DNA of 64,000 bases from Leguminivora glycinivorella (Eukaryota; Arthropoda; Insecta; Lepidoptera; Tortricidae). Under the pieces are notes generated by a model. The model searched no databases. It was not told the origin of the DNA and saw only the letters and a list, made by a program, of their open reading frames with translations. Shown here piece by piece: positions 42,927 to 54,181 of this stretch. The DNA lies in assembly GCF_023078275.1 (NCBI RefSeq), contig NC_062971.1, positions 7,874,001-7,938,000 on the forward strand, given 5' to 3'. Both the position numbers and the translations under genes were made by a program. Each line of letters starts with the position of its first letter. Position 1 is the first letter of the stretch.

Positions 42927-44886
42927 AGATAAAAAAGATAAAGATAAAAGATAAAAGATAAAAATCATTTATTGTATAAACCATTCTACATATGGCGCCT
43001 TAACCTACGTTACAAGAACAACTTACTCTCTAAACATTTAAGGTACTAGATACTGATTACACCTAAAACCAGTTACACAAAGATAAACGCAAAAATAGAT
43101 GGTGCATCAGTAGAACAAAAAAAAAATAAACAGGGATTGTGGAAGAAACATTGGCGCCTGTGTAGTGGCAACAAAAGGACGCCACTCAGCATATGCTATG
43201 ATATGAGTACCACAGCGCTGGTCTTCCGTAGCGCCCCGGGTTGAGGGGTAGCTTTAGAACTATTACCTAGGTAATGGCAAATCTATAATATTGCAGAGCA
43301 CAAGAACACAGATATTGAGGGGAACAGTTGTAGTTGGAAATATGCATACACAAAGATACTAGTTATCGAAACAGTTAAGGGCAGGTTTATATAAATTTTG
43401 AGATACTGACGTGACGGTTAGGGTTTAACTTTTATGTACCATTATTATTATGTATAAAAGATATATTAAAATAATATTTAATTATAATTGAAACTGTATA
43501 TTTTGGTTTAATGAGGCAATAGAAAATACGTATAATATTATATTAATAAGAATCCACGGAACGCAGCGAGCACGGCATCTGCAGACTAAAAAGATATTTT
43601 TTAAATTTTAATTTAAAAGTGAATATAGACGTGGCATTACGAATAGGAGGAGGTATGTTGTTCCAGCATTTCGTAGCAGAGTAACGAAAACTGCCACGAA
43701 ATGCTGCTGCACTGCCGTGTCTCGGACAGATTAGTCGAGTAGCTTCTCTGGTCGGGCGGGTGGAAAACTTTAATTTATTGTAGAGATACGGAGGTTGTTG
43801 ATAATGGATCACACCGAAAAGCAGACAAGCAAAGTGCAAAGAACGTCGTGCATCCATTTTCAACATCTTACCGCTATTGAGATAGGGAGTGACATGTGTT
43901 CGGGGAGGGATGGGGAAGCAGAAACGGGCGCAGGCGTTTTGAATGCGTTGAAGAAGAGTTTTAGAGCGAGCCAGTAGGCAACCGTTGATTACTGTGTCGA
44001 CATAATTAAGACGTGGTAATACTAGTGTATCACATAATTGTATCCTAAGGTCTACACTAAGATGTTCGCGCACCTGGTACAGGACTCGTAGTCTATAAAA
44101 ACAGCTTTTAGCTACTTCAAGAACATGTCTTTCAAATCGAAGCTGTTCGTCCACAAGCAACCCGAGATTACGTGCTATGGTGACTCGTTCAAGAGGATCC
44201 TTACCGAGGAGTACTTCAGGGCCCAAACTGGTAACTTTTTGAACTTGACCTTTAGTACCGAGCACTATAAATTTAGACTTTGTGGGGTTGAGTACTAAAT
44301 CACAGTGTTCAGACCAGTCTACAATACGTGCAAGATCTTGATTCAGTAACTCAACAGCAGGCTGAGTCTCCTGAGGGAGAAATGTTTTGTACATTTGCAG
44401 ATCATCTGCGTACATATGGAAATTGCAATTGTGTATGCAACTTGAGATGTCCGCCACATATAAAATAAACAATATCGGTCCCAAAATCGATCCCTGAGGG
44501 ACTCCGCAATTCACAAAGGTATTTTGAGAGAAATCTGTTAATCCGGAAGAATTACGTAGCCCTACTCTTTGAGAACGACCAGAGAGGTAACTATCAAACC
44601 ACTTTATTGTTCCCTCATCAAAGCCATAGTACGCAAGTTTGGACAAAAGCAGCGAGATATTTATTGTGTCGAAGGCACGCGAAAAGTCCAGAAGGACCAG
44701 GATAGACGCTTCTCCTTTATCTTGTGCCGTGAGTACATCATCTATGACGTCCAAAAGGGCTGTGGCGGTACTACGCGCTTTTCGAAATCCAGACTGCTTA
44801 TTCGGTAATATATTATTAGTCTCTAAGAATGCAGTCAACTGTTGGCAGACTATCTTTTCCAATACTTTTGACAAGGAACAGTTTCG
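42927..44886 (-). mobile_element. 5'-truncated LINE (Jockey/CR1 group)
   Basis: Minus-strand element with an open reverse-transcriptase frame, a roughly 600-bp 3' region (43542-42927) and a tail of TTTTATC repeats at 42927-42965. Flanking TTAAATTT (left) and TTTAATTT (right) may be an imperfect target duplication. Its 5' end, including the endonuclease domain, is missing. Confidence 0.85.
43543..44874 (-). CDS. LINE reverse transcriptase, 443 aa, N-truncated
   Basis: The frame is open from the element's truncated 5' end. Motifs in order: QSGFRKARSTATALL (about residue 28), LLDFSRAFDTINISLL (motif A, catalytic Asp, about 61), GVPQGSILGPILF (motif B, about 124), YADDLQMY (catalytic Asp pair, about 155), then thumb and C-terminal parts ending with SATKCWNNIPPPIRNA. 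Endonuclease and the first fingers are lacking; a full protein would be about twice as long. The encoded enzyme copies the LINE RNA at the target site, but this copy lacks its 5' half and probably its promoter. No internal stop or frameshift suggests that it is not old. Confidence 0.92.
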   Translation of the reverse strand: MSKVLEKIVCQQLTAFLETNNILPNKQSGFRKARSTATALLDVIDDVLTAQDKGEASILVLLDFSRAFDTINISLLLSKLAYYGFDEGTIKWFDSYLSGRSQRVGLRNSSGLTDFSQNTFVNCGVPQGSILGPILFILYVADISSCIHNCNFHMYADDLQMYKTFLPQETQPAVELLNQDLARIVDWSEHCDLVLNPTKSKFIVLGTKGQVQKVTSLGPEVLLGKDPLERVTIARNLGLLVDEQLRFERHVLEVAKSCFYRLRVLYQVREHLSVDLRIQLCDTLVLPRLNYVDTVINGCLLARSKTLLQRIQNACARFCFPIPPRTHVTPYLNSGKMLKMDARRSLHFACLLFGVIHYQQPPYLYNKLKFSTRPTREATRLICPRHGSAAAFRGSFRYSATKCWNNIPPPIRNATSIFTFKLKFKKYLFSLQMPCSLRSVDSY

Positions 44887-45299
44887 TTTAATTTCATTTA
44901 ATTATATTACATGTCCGTCTTTGGGCCACTAGTTTACATACGTGTGCCAAATTTCAAGTAAATCGGTCTAGTAGTTTCGGAGAAATCGGCTGTGACAGAG
45001 GGACAGACAGACACGCGAGTGATCCTATAAGGGTTCCGTTTTTCCTCTTTGAGGTACGGAACCCTAAAAATATCTACTTTTATTTACTTGATATTGACAG
45101 GTGAACCAATATTTAGACAATCAATTGGTGAAGTAATTTTAGTACCTAAAAATAAGTTTTATTTAGACTCGTACAGTTCGTTAGAAGTGTATAAATATTT
45201 ATGCCCTTAAATATTTGGGAAATTCAAGGAAATGGACACTTGAGGCAAAGAGTATCGAGTATTATAGAGAGTTACTGTCAAAGTAAAATGTGTAATCAC

Positions 45300-45545
45300 A
45301 GTGCATGGACTGCCATCTCTCGACACAAGCTTAAAGCTTTTGAACCTCAGTTTTGACAATTGGGCCCATATTGTTTGCAACACATATCAAGTGTTAAAAT
45401 GTCAAATATTAATATTAGCGCCATCTAGCCGAGCATTCTCCAAAGGAGTAACGACATCTAGGCCACCGTACCTTTTTCTCTAGGGCTTTGAGGTACGTTT
45501 TTCTTAGACTTTATCCGTCTATACGGAGTTACATATGACTTTGTT
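45300..45545 (-). repeat. inverse copy of the repeat at 17.7 kb
   Basis: ACTGCCATCTCTCGACACAA, ATTAGCGCCATCTAGCCGAG and GTCTATACGGAGTTACATAT are the reverse complements of matching parts of 17687-17905. The overlap is nearly complete. Confidence 0.6.
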
Positions 45546-45777
45546 TGAGGGAAATGGATATTCGGGGAATTACACATTCGGAGAAAATGGATATTTGAGG
45601 AAGTACACATCCGAGGAAAATGCCATTCAGGGAATCGGACATACGAGACCAGAACCCACGCATATATTATAATTTGTTTAGGGCAGACGGAAGCAGACGA
45701 GTTTTGATGTGCAACATTAAATTTGATTCCTTTACCTATCAATTTAAAATATAATGGGGGAACACCTTACATAGACC
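45546..45777. other. no gene; degenerate short repeats
   Basis: GGAAATGGATATTCGGGGAA, then GGAGAAAATGGATATTTGAG and GAGGAAAATGCCATTCAGGG form a loose 20-25-bp periodicity at 45550-45640. Confidence 0.45.
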
Positions 45778-46062
45778 AACCTAGCCCCAAACTGAGCAAA
45801 GCTTGTACTATGGGTGCTAGGCGATGATATACATAGGTACTTATATAAATACATAGAAAACATCCATGACTCAGGAACAAATATCTGTGCTCATCACACA
45901 AATAAATCATGTTGTTGTTTATACTTACTATATTGTTCCCTGTATTGAGGTGTGCATTAAAGAGTATTTGTATTGTATTGTATAAATGCCCTTACCGGGA
46001 TTTAAACCCAGGACCGCAGCTAAGTAGGCAGGTTCACTGCCGACTAGGCCAGACCGGTCGTC
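45778..46062 (-). repeat. SINE (family 1) carrying a 75-bp LINE insert
   Basis: TAGCCCCAAACTGAGCAAAG through CCATGACTCAGGAACAAATA, then after a break AAATGCCCTTACCGGGATTT and the tRNA-like head (GACTAGGCCAGACC, an A box on the minus strand). The B-box core has decayed (TTTAAACC). Confidence 0.85.
45908..45982 (+). mobile_element. 75-bp LINE tail inside the SINE
   Basis: CTGTATTGAGGTGTGCATTA and GTATTTGTATTGTATTGTA match the tail at 17566. TAAAT is present at both borders (45903-45907 and 45983-45987) while an uninterrupted SINE (59400) has it once. Confidence 0.8.
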
Positions 46063-46582
46063 AATTGTTTTTTTATCTTATATTATCTATAGTTTGTGTA
46101 AATATATTTACAAAATTACCTTGACATTCTAGAATCTTGCCCTTCTCTCGCCTTTCTTCGTCAGTCTGGTAACACAGTTCCAGATAATCCCTTAACTATA
46201 TCTGATACCTTTGTTCGTTGTCGTGATCTCGCCGGCACCGATAATGCGAATGACAGCATTTCAATTCTCGCTTCACTGAAATGCACGACATAATGAAAAC
46301 AGATTTGTTTATCTATTCACTACACAAACAAAATCAAATTTATGATACTGCCTGAATAGAAATGATTGTTCTTGTCCGTGAGACTAAACCTAATCATCCT
46401 TTATAAAGGTTAGTATCGGTCGACCAGGATTTGCTGAATACCTTTGTAGGAGTTCAATCTGGCCACCTACGCCACCTACGACCGGTCAGTTGCATCAGGA
46501 TAACAAGTTTAAATGTGTTGCCTTAATGTACTTCCCAACGAATATTGTACCGCAATTGTATAGGTAATAACAATAAATAAAA
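46063..46582. other. no gene seen
   Basis: Unrecognised A+T-rich DNA. Confidence 0.35.
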
Positions 46583-46816
46583 CCGGCCAAGGGCGTGTCG
46601 GGCCACGCTCAGTGTAGGGTTCCGTAGTTTTCCGTATTTTTCTCAAAAACTACTGAACCTATCAAGTTCAAAACAATTTTCCTAGAAAGTCTTTATAAAG
46701 TTCTACTTTTGTGATTTTTTTCATATTTTTTAAACATATGGTTCAAAAGTTAGAGGGGGGGGGACGCACTTTTTTTTCCTTTAGGAGCGATTATTTCCGA
46801 AAATATTAATATTATC
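46583..46816 (+). repeat. related left-end repeat next to the 4-kb unit
   Basis: ACCGGCCAAGGGCGTGTCGG and CAGTGTAGGGTTCCGTAG are a variant of the left end of the 4-kb unit; it carries a G run (GGGGGGGGGACGCAC). The second copy of the unit starts directly after it. Confidence 0.6.
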
Positions 46817-47102
46817 AAAAAAACCGGCCAAGTGCGAGTCGGACTCGCCCACCGAGGGTTCCGTACCTACAAAACTATTAGGTACTTTTACGTTACTCAC
46901 ATAAGTCTAAAGACTGAGCTAGGCTAGAAGTATAGGTTCTCTAATGAGCATAATTGTGTTTAGCGCCACCTCTCGACGAATTCGCGAACTAATTAGCACA
47001 GCTTGCGTGAGGTCTTTTATAATGTTAACCAAATTCAACATTTTTTATTTTATTTTAAAGTAGGTGTTTTATAAAAAATTTCGTAGCTATAAATTTTAAC
47101 AC

Positions 47103-47233
47103 CTTTATTCATAAAAGTACACTAAAGTTATCCAGCCGATAAAGTTCGTTTGTCCCTTTCTATCACACCAATACGTTGGAAAGGGACAACCGAACTTTAT
47201 CGGCTTGATAACTTAGTGTACGTTTATGAATAA
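47103..47233. repeat. hairpin MITE family B in copy 2
   Basis: Counterpart of 18198-18327, with AAAAGTACAC for AAACGTACAC in the left arm. Confidence 0.78.
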
Positions 47234-48917
47234 CGGGGTGAGTATTACCGTACTGTAAAAATGTAATGTATACGGAATAAGTATCTAATGATATTTTTTT
47301 AATTTACCATGTTACTTCACGTACCTACTTAGGTACTTATTTTAAAAACTCTAAAATGTCTATTGAGTTTCTGTCGCAGACCACCATGTGGCTTCTGCAT
47401 ATTCTGCGCTGTGATAGAGTTGCCATAGTAGGTATGTATATATTGTATAATAGGCAATAAGAGGCAAAAAACATATTGTGCTAAAATATTTAAAATACCT
47501 ACAGTCATTTCCGAAACGTGTGAATTCATGTCAATACTTTCTTTTATCAGTATTACACGGAGTAGGTAAACGTTTCGTGGCAGCGGCAGCGCACACTGCA
47601 GAGAGCGCACGCGGACACCGGTGCGGCGCCACAGAATATATAATAGCACAAGTAAAGAAGGCCCACTGCTTTGATGTTTCCGAAATGCCGCCTTTTTAAA
47701 TACCTACAACATTCTTACAAAGAAACGAGCCGCACGTGCGCGGCGTCCGGTGATAGGGTTACCAATGGATCCAAACGAATTAATACTCACATTAAAATGT
47801 TATATTATTATATTCAAGTCTTGAGTACTTTCTAGGTATATACGCTGTATTTATATATTTTTGTTCAAGGTTCCAACATCACAAGCCTTATTGAACTTTT
47901 CCGTGGGACTTAATCAGTAGTAGATCTGTATAAGAATATCTTTTGGTATTTATTTTATTCAATATGTCTATTTAATTAAGTATTATTAGCCATTCCACCC
48001 GCGGACATCGCTTAAAAAACCTCGCGACGTAAAGTAACAATAGAAAGTGCGAACGTGCATTCCGTGAGAATGTGCGCCACCCCTGAGTGTGAGTAGGCCG
48101 CGAACTCGCGGCCACAGCTCGCGGCCGCCAGGATATACTTGTAGCGCGGCGATAGGATAGCGGAGTGAGCCGCCCCTGGCGGCGCCAGCGGGCGCGTCTG
48201 TGTGCGTGAGCTAGGTATGCATACAACTACAACAACTGCTGTAGGCACCGCCCCCCCCTCAGCGCGTCCTCTGCGGCGCGGCGATAATCACCTAGCCCTA
48301 AGGCCCTGGTTTCTCTGGCCCGTCACACGCGCCCGGCGGCGTTTGGATGTGAGCCGCATGTGCCGCTGTGCCACACGCTGTCGGTCGCGGGTGCGTGGGT
48401 TTTCTGACCCTTGGCCACCCGTCGTCGGCGACGGAACTCAGAAGCTCTGGTAGACTGATTTTTGAACTGTTGTGTTGTGCTCTGATCAAAATGAATGCAA
48501 AAATACTTACATTGTAATTCTTAGAGGAAGAAGATTATACGCGACTTAATCCGTTTCCATATAAATATTGATATTACCCAAAAAAAAGACAGTCAAACGA
48601 TATTTTTGTATGAAACCGGCAAAAAGAAAGTGAAATTTTTAACTTGGTACTCAAACACTTGCATTGTAGTAAAGAAAAATTTACATCATATATTCGATTA
48701 AGTATATCGAAAACAGTTCACAGAAGTACAATTCATCCATTGAATTACTATGTACTAACATACTAGAAATTACACCCCAAACAAAGTCTGTGCTCCGGCC
48801 GGCAGCGCGCGGCGCATGCGTGGGGAGGTAGCGTGTCATAGAGTAAGACTTGACCAATGACCACCTAGACGCGACACTCTTAGTGTAGACCTTTTTTATA
48901 CTTTTTGTAAAATACTA

Positions 48918-49058
48918 ACCCCTTATTCATAAACGCACACTAAAAGTTATCAAGCCGATAAAGTTCGTTTGTCCCTTTTCGACGTATTGGTGTGATAGAA
49001 AGGGACAAACGAACTTTATCGGCTTGATAACTTTAGTGAACGTTTATGAATAAGGGGG
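48918..49058. repeat. hairpin MITE family B, second in copy 2
   Basis: Counterpart of 20086-20225; arms CCCCTTATTCATAAACG and CGTTTATGAATAAGGGGG. Confidence 0.8.
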
Positions 49059-49516
49059 TAAGTAGTTTAATTTTAGCACTATCATACATTGTGCTATGTT
49101 TAAGTTCTACTAAGTGAAACAAAAATACATTATTGATTTTTTTCATATACCTACCTTAATTGCCCTTGAAGAAAATCATAGGTTATTATTGTATGAAAAT
49201 ATCGATTACAACTCGTGTTAGAACTGTGTAGTATTCATAAGTATAACGTGAAATAAATTTAACATTTCTCTTTTATATATTACAAACAGAATATAATCAC
49301 AATTACTATACTTCATTACCTACATGTCAAGTCTGTGCGATTATGATGCGATTAATCTATGATTTCGTTCAACAAAATGGCAGCGATAGCTTCGCGTTTG
49401 AGGAGCGCGTCCCTTCATTGAAATAATTACTCAAATAAAGATCGATTAACATAGCGTGTATACTAACCGATGAAATGTGACACGTCAGTTTTATTCGATT
49501 TTCTCGTATGGCTTAA

Positions 49517-51051
49517 CCCTTAAATTGCCACTCTATGACCGCGCAGGATTTTTATAGTGAAAATTGGTGTTTTGGGTTCAGTTAGGGTAGATTAAGGGGA
49601 AAATGTGTGAAAAAAAAACATAAAAAAATTGGAAATGGCTTTTTTTAAACGTCACTTATAAATGACATTGCCAACTACTGCTTAACATAAAGACGTCACT
49701 TTGGACGGACATTGCCAACTACACATGCACATTGCTAACATAGAAGAATAAAACGTAAACTTAATAAGTTACACTCAACATTGTCCGAAACTACACGTGC
49801 TACCTCTTTATGTCCGGCGCAATATCCCTAACGTAATCTACGTCATGAAAAATGCTCAAAACTATGTTGACTGTCCGGATCTGCTGTCAAGCTTGAAGTT
49901 CCCACTTCGTAGTCTCCTCACGCCTTGCGTCTCGCACTAAACGAATATTCCATATCCTCGCCACTAATACTAACTTCAGAAAAAACTCCTTTATTATAAG
50001 ATCCACTAAATATTTCAATCAAATTTGATTTGATCATGACACCATCGATCTGATCTCTGACAGTTTTATATCAGTACGCAAACTACTGACCCAAGACTTC
50101 ACCCACTGTTAACTCTCAAATAACACTATAACAAGTTACTGCTTTTTTTCCTTTCTTTTATTGTTTGCTCTCAATCATTGTTTGAACTCATATATAGATA
50201 TGTATTACATAATCTTTAAATAAATTACACGATTTTCTGCAATTTTGCACGCATGTACTTTGCCCAGTTTCTATCTGTGGAAACTTGTTATTGGCTCGTT
50301 GTTTCTGTTTTAATCCTAATAGTAACTTTACCTGTGAGTTTTCCTAATAAATAAAATAAAAATATAGTCCAGGCAAAAATAAACAGGTACCTACACTTTT
50401 AGGAGAAGAAGATTTACTGCTGCAGTCGTCTCTAAAAAACTCTCTAGCTAAGATTCTCATTTTTTCTTCGTTGTCTGATTCTAAATCGGAGTCTTTAGAA
50501 GCTGGAGGTGGTAGAAGAGCTATTATCCTCTTTGACCTCAAACGTTGCCCAGCCATATTGTTGTAAAAATGCAACTAATGTTAACAATACACAAAAAAAT
50601 ATTCGTTTAAATAAGTTGGCAATGTCCGTTACAAGTGACAAATGAAAAAAACACAATATTTAGTACTAACTGGCAGTGTCACTTTAAAGTGACATATATT
50701 ATTACTTCAAAAATAATAATGAAATGTTTGTCATTTATTCACAATAATGACACTAAATAGTAACTTAATTACTATTTCAATAAAATTCAGTGAATAATAC
50801 GCACAAATTACTAAAATACTTACATAACAACGACATTTGTCACAAGCGCAAAAAGACCTCACGGTTGTAATTTTTAAACTAAGTATTTTTTTCAAATTTT
50901 GATAAGATAAAGCGATGCGAAAGTGCGTAAAAATAAAAGGAATAGTCGCTAGACCGTATGGATCACGCCACCTGCGCCAGAGTGTCTAGGAATCTGAGTT
51001 AGCCTAGACTTTATAGGACGTCATTTAAAACGGACAAAAACAATTTAAGGG
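49517..51051 (-). mobile_element. non-autonomous piggyBac-type transposon, 1535 bp
   Basis: The perfect 11-bp ends CCCTTAAATTG / CAATTTAAGGG are flanked on each side by TTAA (49513-49516, 51052-51055); copy 1 of the unit has a single TTAA at this place (about 20684). TTAA targets and CCC-starting ends define the piggyBac group. It carries only the start of a transposase-like frame on the minus strand, so it must depend on another copy for movement. Confidence 0.9.
50344..50556 (-). pseudogene. N-terminal remnant of a piggyBac-type transposase
   Basis: From the Met at 50556 the minus strand reads MAGQRLRSKRIIALLPPPAS then an acidic run (KDSDLESDNEEK), MRILAREFFRDD and a Ser/Lys-rich stretch. 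Acidic, low-complexity N-termini are usual in piggyBac proteins. At about 50395 a GTAGGT could be a splice donor, after which no homologous sequence is found; the DDD catalytic core is absent. Identification leans on the element's ends. Confidence 0.5.
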
Positions 51052-52180
51052 TTAAACAGAATCTTGTTGCGCAGGAAGGCATTTTTACATTTTATTTGTG
51101 TGCAGGCAGAAGTGCAGGCAGAAACAACCTCCTCACGCTACGCGCAGAGACTGACTGAGGCAACATAAGTCCATGGACTTATGTTTGTAGCGCAAACTTT
51201 TTGCTCGCAGTGTCCTCTCTAGTATTACCTCAATGAGTTCATCATTATCTTTAGTGAAGTCAGTCATTTTCCATATCAAGACGCCACCCGCCGTCCGTTG
51301 CTATTGTACAAAACGAATACAGACCGTCGCGTGCGGCGTGTGACCTTCGCCCGTCGAACCACCCGCCGCCGGCGACGTTTCAAAGAAACCACCCTCAAAC
51401 ATTTCCGAACAAAACATTCGAACGTCGTCAGTCGCGGACCCGCGTAAAAAACCACAACACGTTCTATGAACATTGGTCAAGTGCGAGTCGGTTTTCGCCT
51501 TTTCCATACAAAGAACTCATGAGCGCCTGAACGACTGTGATGGCAAAGTTAACTTTTCGCACTTTCAAGACTTTACGTATATATCTCGGAAACGATAAGA
51601 GATAGAGCAAAATGGACTTCAGATTTGGGCTGTCGTTGGCACAAATTCTATGTTTACGTCAACAGAGACCTTTTTTTGGACCGATTTGAACAAAATTTTG
51701 CTCAGTCCACTTACAAACGGTCTTAAGCGCCTCCTTTTTAGTAGGAACTTAAGTCATTTTGGCAAATAAAAAAAAAATTGAACAATTTCTAAAAAGAAAA
51801 AGACAGAAATGAATTTCTTTCTACCTGTCCATCACGCTTTCAAAATTTTAAGACGTTTAGTAACTGCTTGCAGCGTCAGTGAGTGAAAATCTTAATTTGA
51901 GTTTTTTTCTCGTAAGTCCGACTTACGCTTGACTGTAGATTTCTAATAGGTTTTCCTGTAATCTACAAGTAGAGGGCTATCTCGTGTATTTTTTTGAAAA
52001 TTTTACGCTAAGTAGTCTCGGAGATAAGGGGGGGGAATGGTCATTTTTTGTCTATTTTCTTAAATTACTTCTAAGGTACCAAAATTAAAAATTAAAAAGA
52101 AATATATTTCAAATGTTCATAAAATGCTCTTTCATTTGATATACAACACAATATAGTTTTAATAACTTTAACCCTAAAAA

Positions 52181-53011
52181 GCGGAAAAGTACCTATTAAT
52201 TCATAACTCTCGTCTCTCAAAATGCTTCAAGACGACTGAAGAAAAAGGTAATGAGACAAGAAATTGACGAATACTTAATTTCTCATTGTGGCTTTTATCG
52301 GCTAAAAGTATTTCATCAATCAAAGAGCGGCTTCAGAAAATTGCTCTTTACTTTTGGGCACAAAAATACAAATTAGAACCTAAATAAGTGTTATAAACCA
52401 GATGTTTTGTGACTGTTCTTTATCACCCTCATGGTTGTCATTGTTTAATCTAGATGGAATAAGAATATGCGCTATTTTAATCATAAGAATATTATGCAAT
52501 ATTTTATGTTCTATTTTAATCTGGAAAGGACTACAGTAAAACGAAAAATCTTACCTATATATATATATGTCACAGTTGTCATTTCTTATGCACAGAAACT
52601 ACACGTGGCCAAATAAAGACGAACCCTTGCGTACTCAAACGTAGTAAAGGCCTAATCCCTCGGGAAATGAGCCTCTTTACAGGCTAACCTCCGGCACGTA
52701 CCATGCAGGTAAATAAAAGTGTTTTATTTTTATTACATTTACAGCAGAAAGCCTGAATTTGAAATATGCAAACGGATAAATCTTGAGTTGGTTTTGCTTG
52801 CGTGTTGCTACGTAGAGTCTGAAAACGGGCATTATGATTTTATCAGTATTAGAAAACTTATTTATTTATATAACTTATTATTTCTTTATTTATTTCCTAG
52901 TTACGCACGGTAAAATATTCTTAGGTGCTTAAGATTTAAAGGCTTAATTTAGAGCCCTAAAAATAAGTCAGATTTCGTTAAAATCGGCGTACGTTTATTA
53001 GAAGAATTACA
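52181..53011. other. no gene seen
   Basis: Mostly unrecognised, with a short (TA)n run near 52557. A 64-codon frame at 52719-52913 shows no motif. Confidence 0.35.
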
Positions 53012-53180
53012 TGCCCCGTTGCCGAATGGCATTTCTGCGACGCGAAACGCCACTGAGACGTCGCAGAAATGTAGTCTGACTCTGTCGCGCCAATGCGCAA
53101 GAGCGATAGAGATAGATAGATATGAAAGAGATATTATCGTCAGCGTTTCGTGAGCGTTTGTGCATTCGGCTGCGCACACA
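53012..53180. repeat. MITE family A copy
   Basis: TGCCCCGTTGCCGAATGGCA at left and TGTGCATTCGGCTGCGCAC at right; inner GACTCTGTCGCGCCAATGCG is shared with the copies at 36997-37310. Confidence 0.7.
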
Positions 53181-53573
53181 GGTCTGAACTAAGATTTCGT
53201 GTATTTTAGCGTAATACCTAAACGAAATCACATCACAGTCAGCGCGAAATAAATCGATTTGCTATCGTAGATAATTGGCATTGAATAAAAAGGCAGTAAG
53301 TGATCGTAATTCATCAATCAGGCTCAGGGCTCGTGTCGGGTGTATGTGCTCCAGCTCTGACCGGCCTAGTTCCCGCGGGTAAGCCTAATCCGATATCGCC
53401 TTTTTGTAGAAAATCCTTCTAGGCAATTCACAGATTGGTGAATTCTCGTCTGATAATATCAGGGTGAATTCAGGCAGCTTGGTTACGGTAAATGCAAGTC
53501 ACTATAGGTGCATTTTAAATGTGAAAAGTGATCAATTAGTTTCGCCTTTGAGAGAACAAGAGAATATAATTAA
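53181..53573. other. no gene seen
   Basis: Nothing recognised. Confidence 0.35.
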
Positions 53574-53629
53574 AGTTTTTGAAAATAAAAAAAACATGTA
53601 AGTATATATGTTTTTTATTTTCAAAAACT
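53574..53629. repeat. A+T-rich perfect-arm hairpin
   Basis: AGTTTTTGAAAATAAAAAAA and TTTTTTATTTTCAAAAACT form arms of about 22 bases around a 10-base loop. Pre-miRNA-sized but A+T-rich; I call it only a hairpin. Confidence 0.6.
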
Positions 53630-54181
53630 AAGAGATTTTTCAATTTTGAACTAGAACCGAGCTGACCTTATCCAGCATGTTAGTCTAACTTTGTTACACG
53701 TTACTCATGTAGCAGGTAATATTGTTACAAAACTTATGTTGCTCATTAAGTAATAAGTATGTAAGTGGATAGTTTACCGTGTATTTGAAAACTAGCACAA
53801 TTTACATAACTGACTTTAGCTAACTTAATTTACTTATCTTCTCCAGGCTTTGAATTTAGGAAGCTTACTTATGCACCCTGTTTTTATTGAATTCCTTTAA
53901 CTTGAAGAGATGGTTATTTATATCAAATACCATTAATTTCTCTAAGAAACTAGCGTCTTAACTCTTACGGTTATCGAGTTATTACAAAAATAAAATTAAT
54001 TACTGATTACGTGTGTGACAGCCTTTACCACTCCCCAATGTTATTTGTTTTGACATGTGCCGTCAACCACTTGACACTAACTTGAATATTATTTTTAAGG
54101 GTCTCTCACACTAATTAATTCATTTATTATTATGAAAACTATAAAGATTTTTTTTTGAGTATTTAATTAAAAGTGTTTTAC
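53630..54181. other. no gene seen
   Basis: A+T-rich spacer with no recognised repeat. Confidence 0.35.

Larger units (their letters stand above)
42205..45068 (+). repeat. short GAGTCGG...GGAACCC repeat, split by a LINE
   Basis: AAAGTGCGAGTCGGATTTCG at left and GGTACGGAACCCTAAAAATA at right match 21060-21976. Similarity stops at 42926 and resumes at about 44887, so the 2-kb LINE between them is a later insertion. Without it the repeat is about 900 bp. Confidence 0.85.
46817..52180 (+). repeat. 4-kb duplicated unit, copy 2, with piggyBac-type insert
   Basis: Collinear with 17911-21976. Differences I can see: about 70 bp missing after 47270, a shorter C run at 48249, an extra block of roughly 47 bp near 51110, the 1.5-kb insertion at 49517-51051, and a deletion near the right end that joins AATAACTTTA to ACCCTAAAAA. 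Despite that deletion it finishes with the same ACCCTAAAAA as copy 1. Confidence 0.82.

Noticed and set aside
53574..53629. microRNA precursor
   Set aside because: Size fits, but both arms are almost only A and T with homopolymer runs, and no mature-sequence evidence exists.
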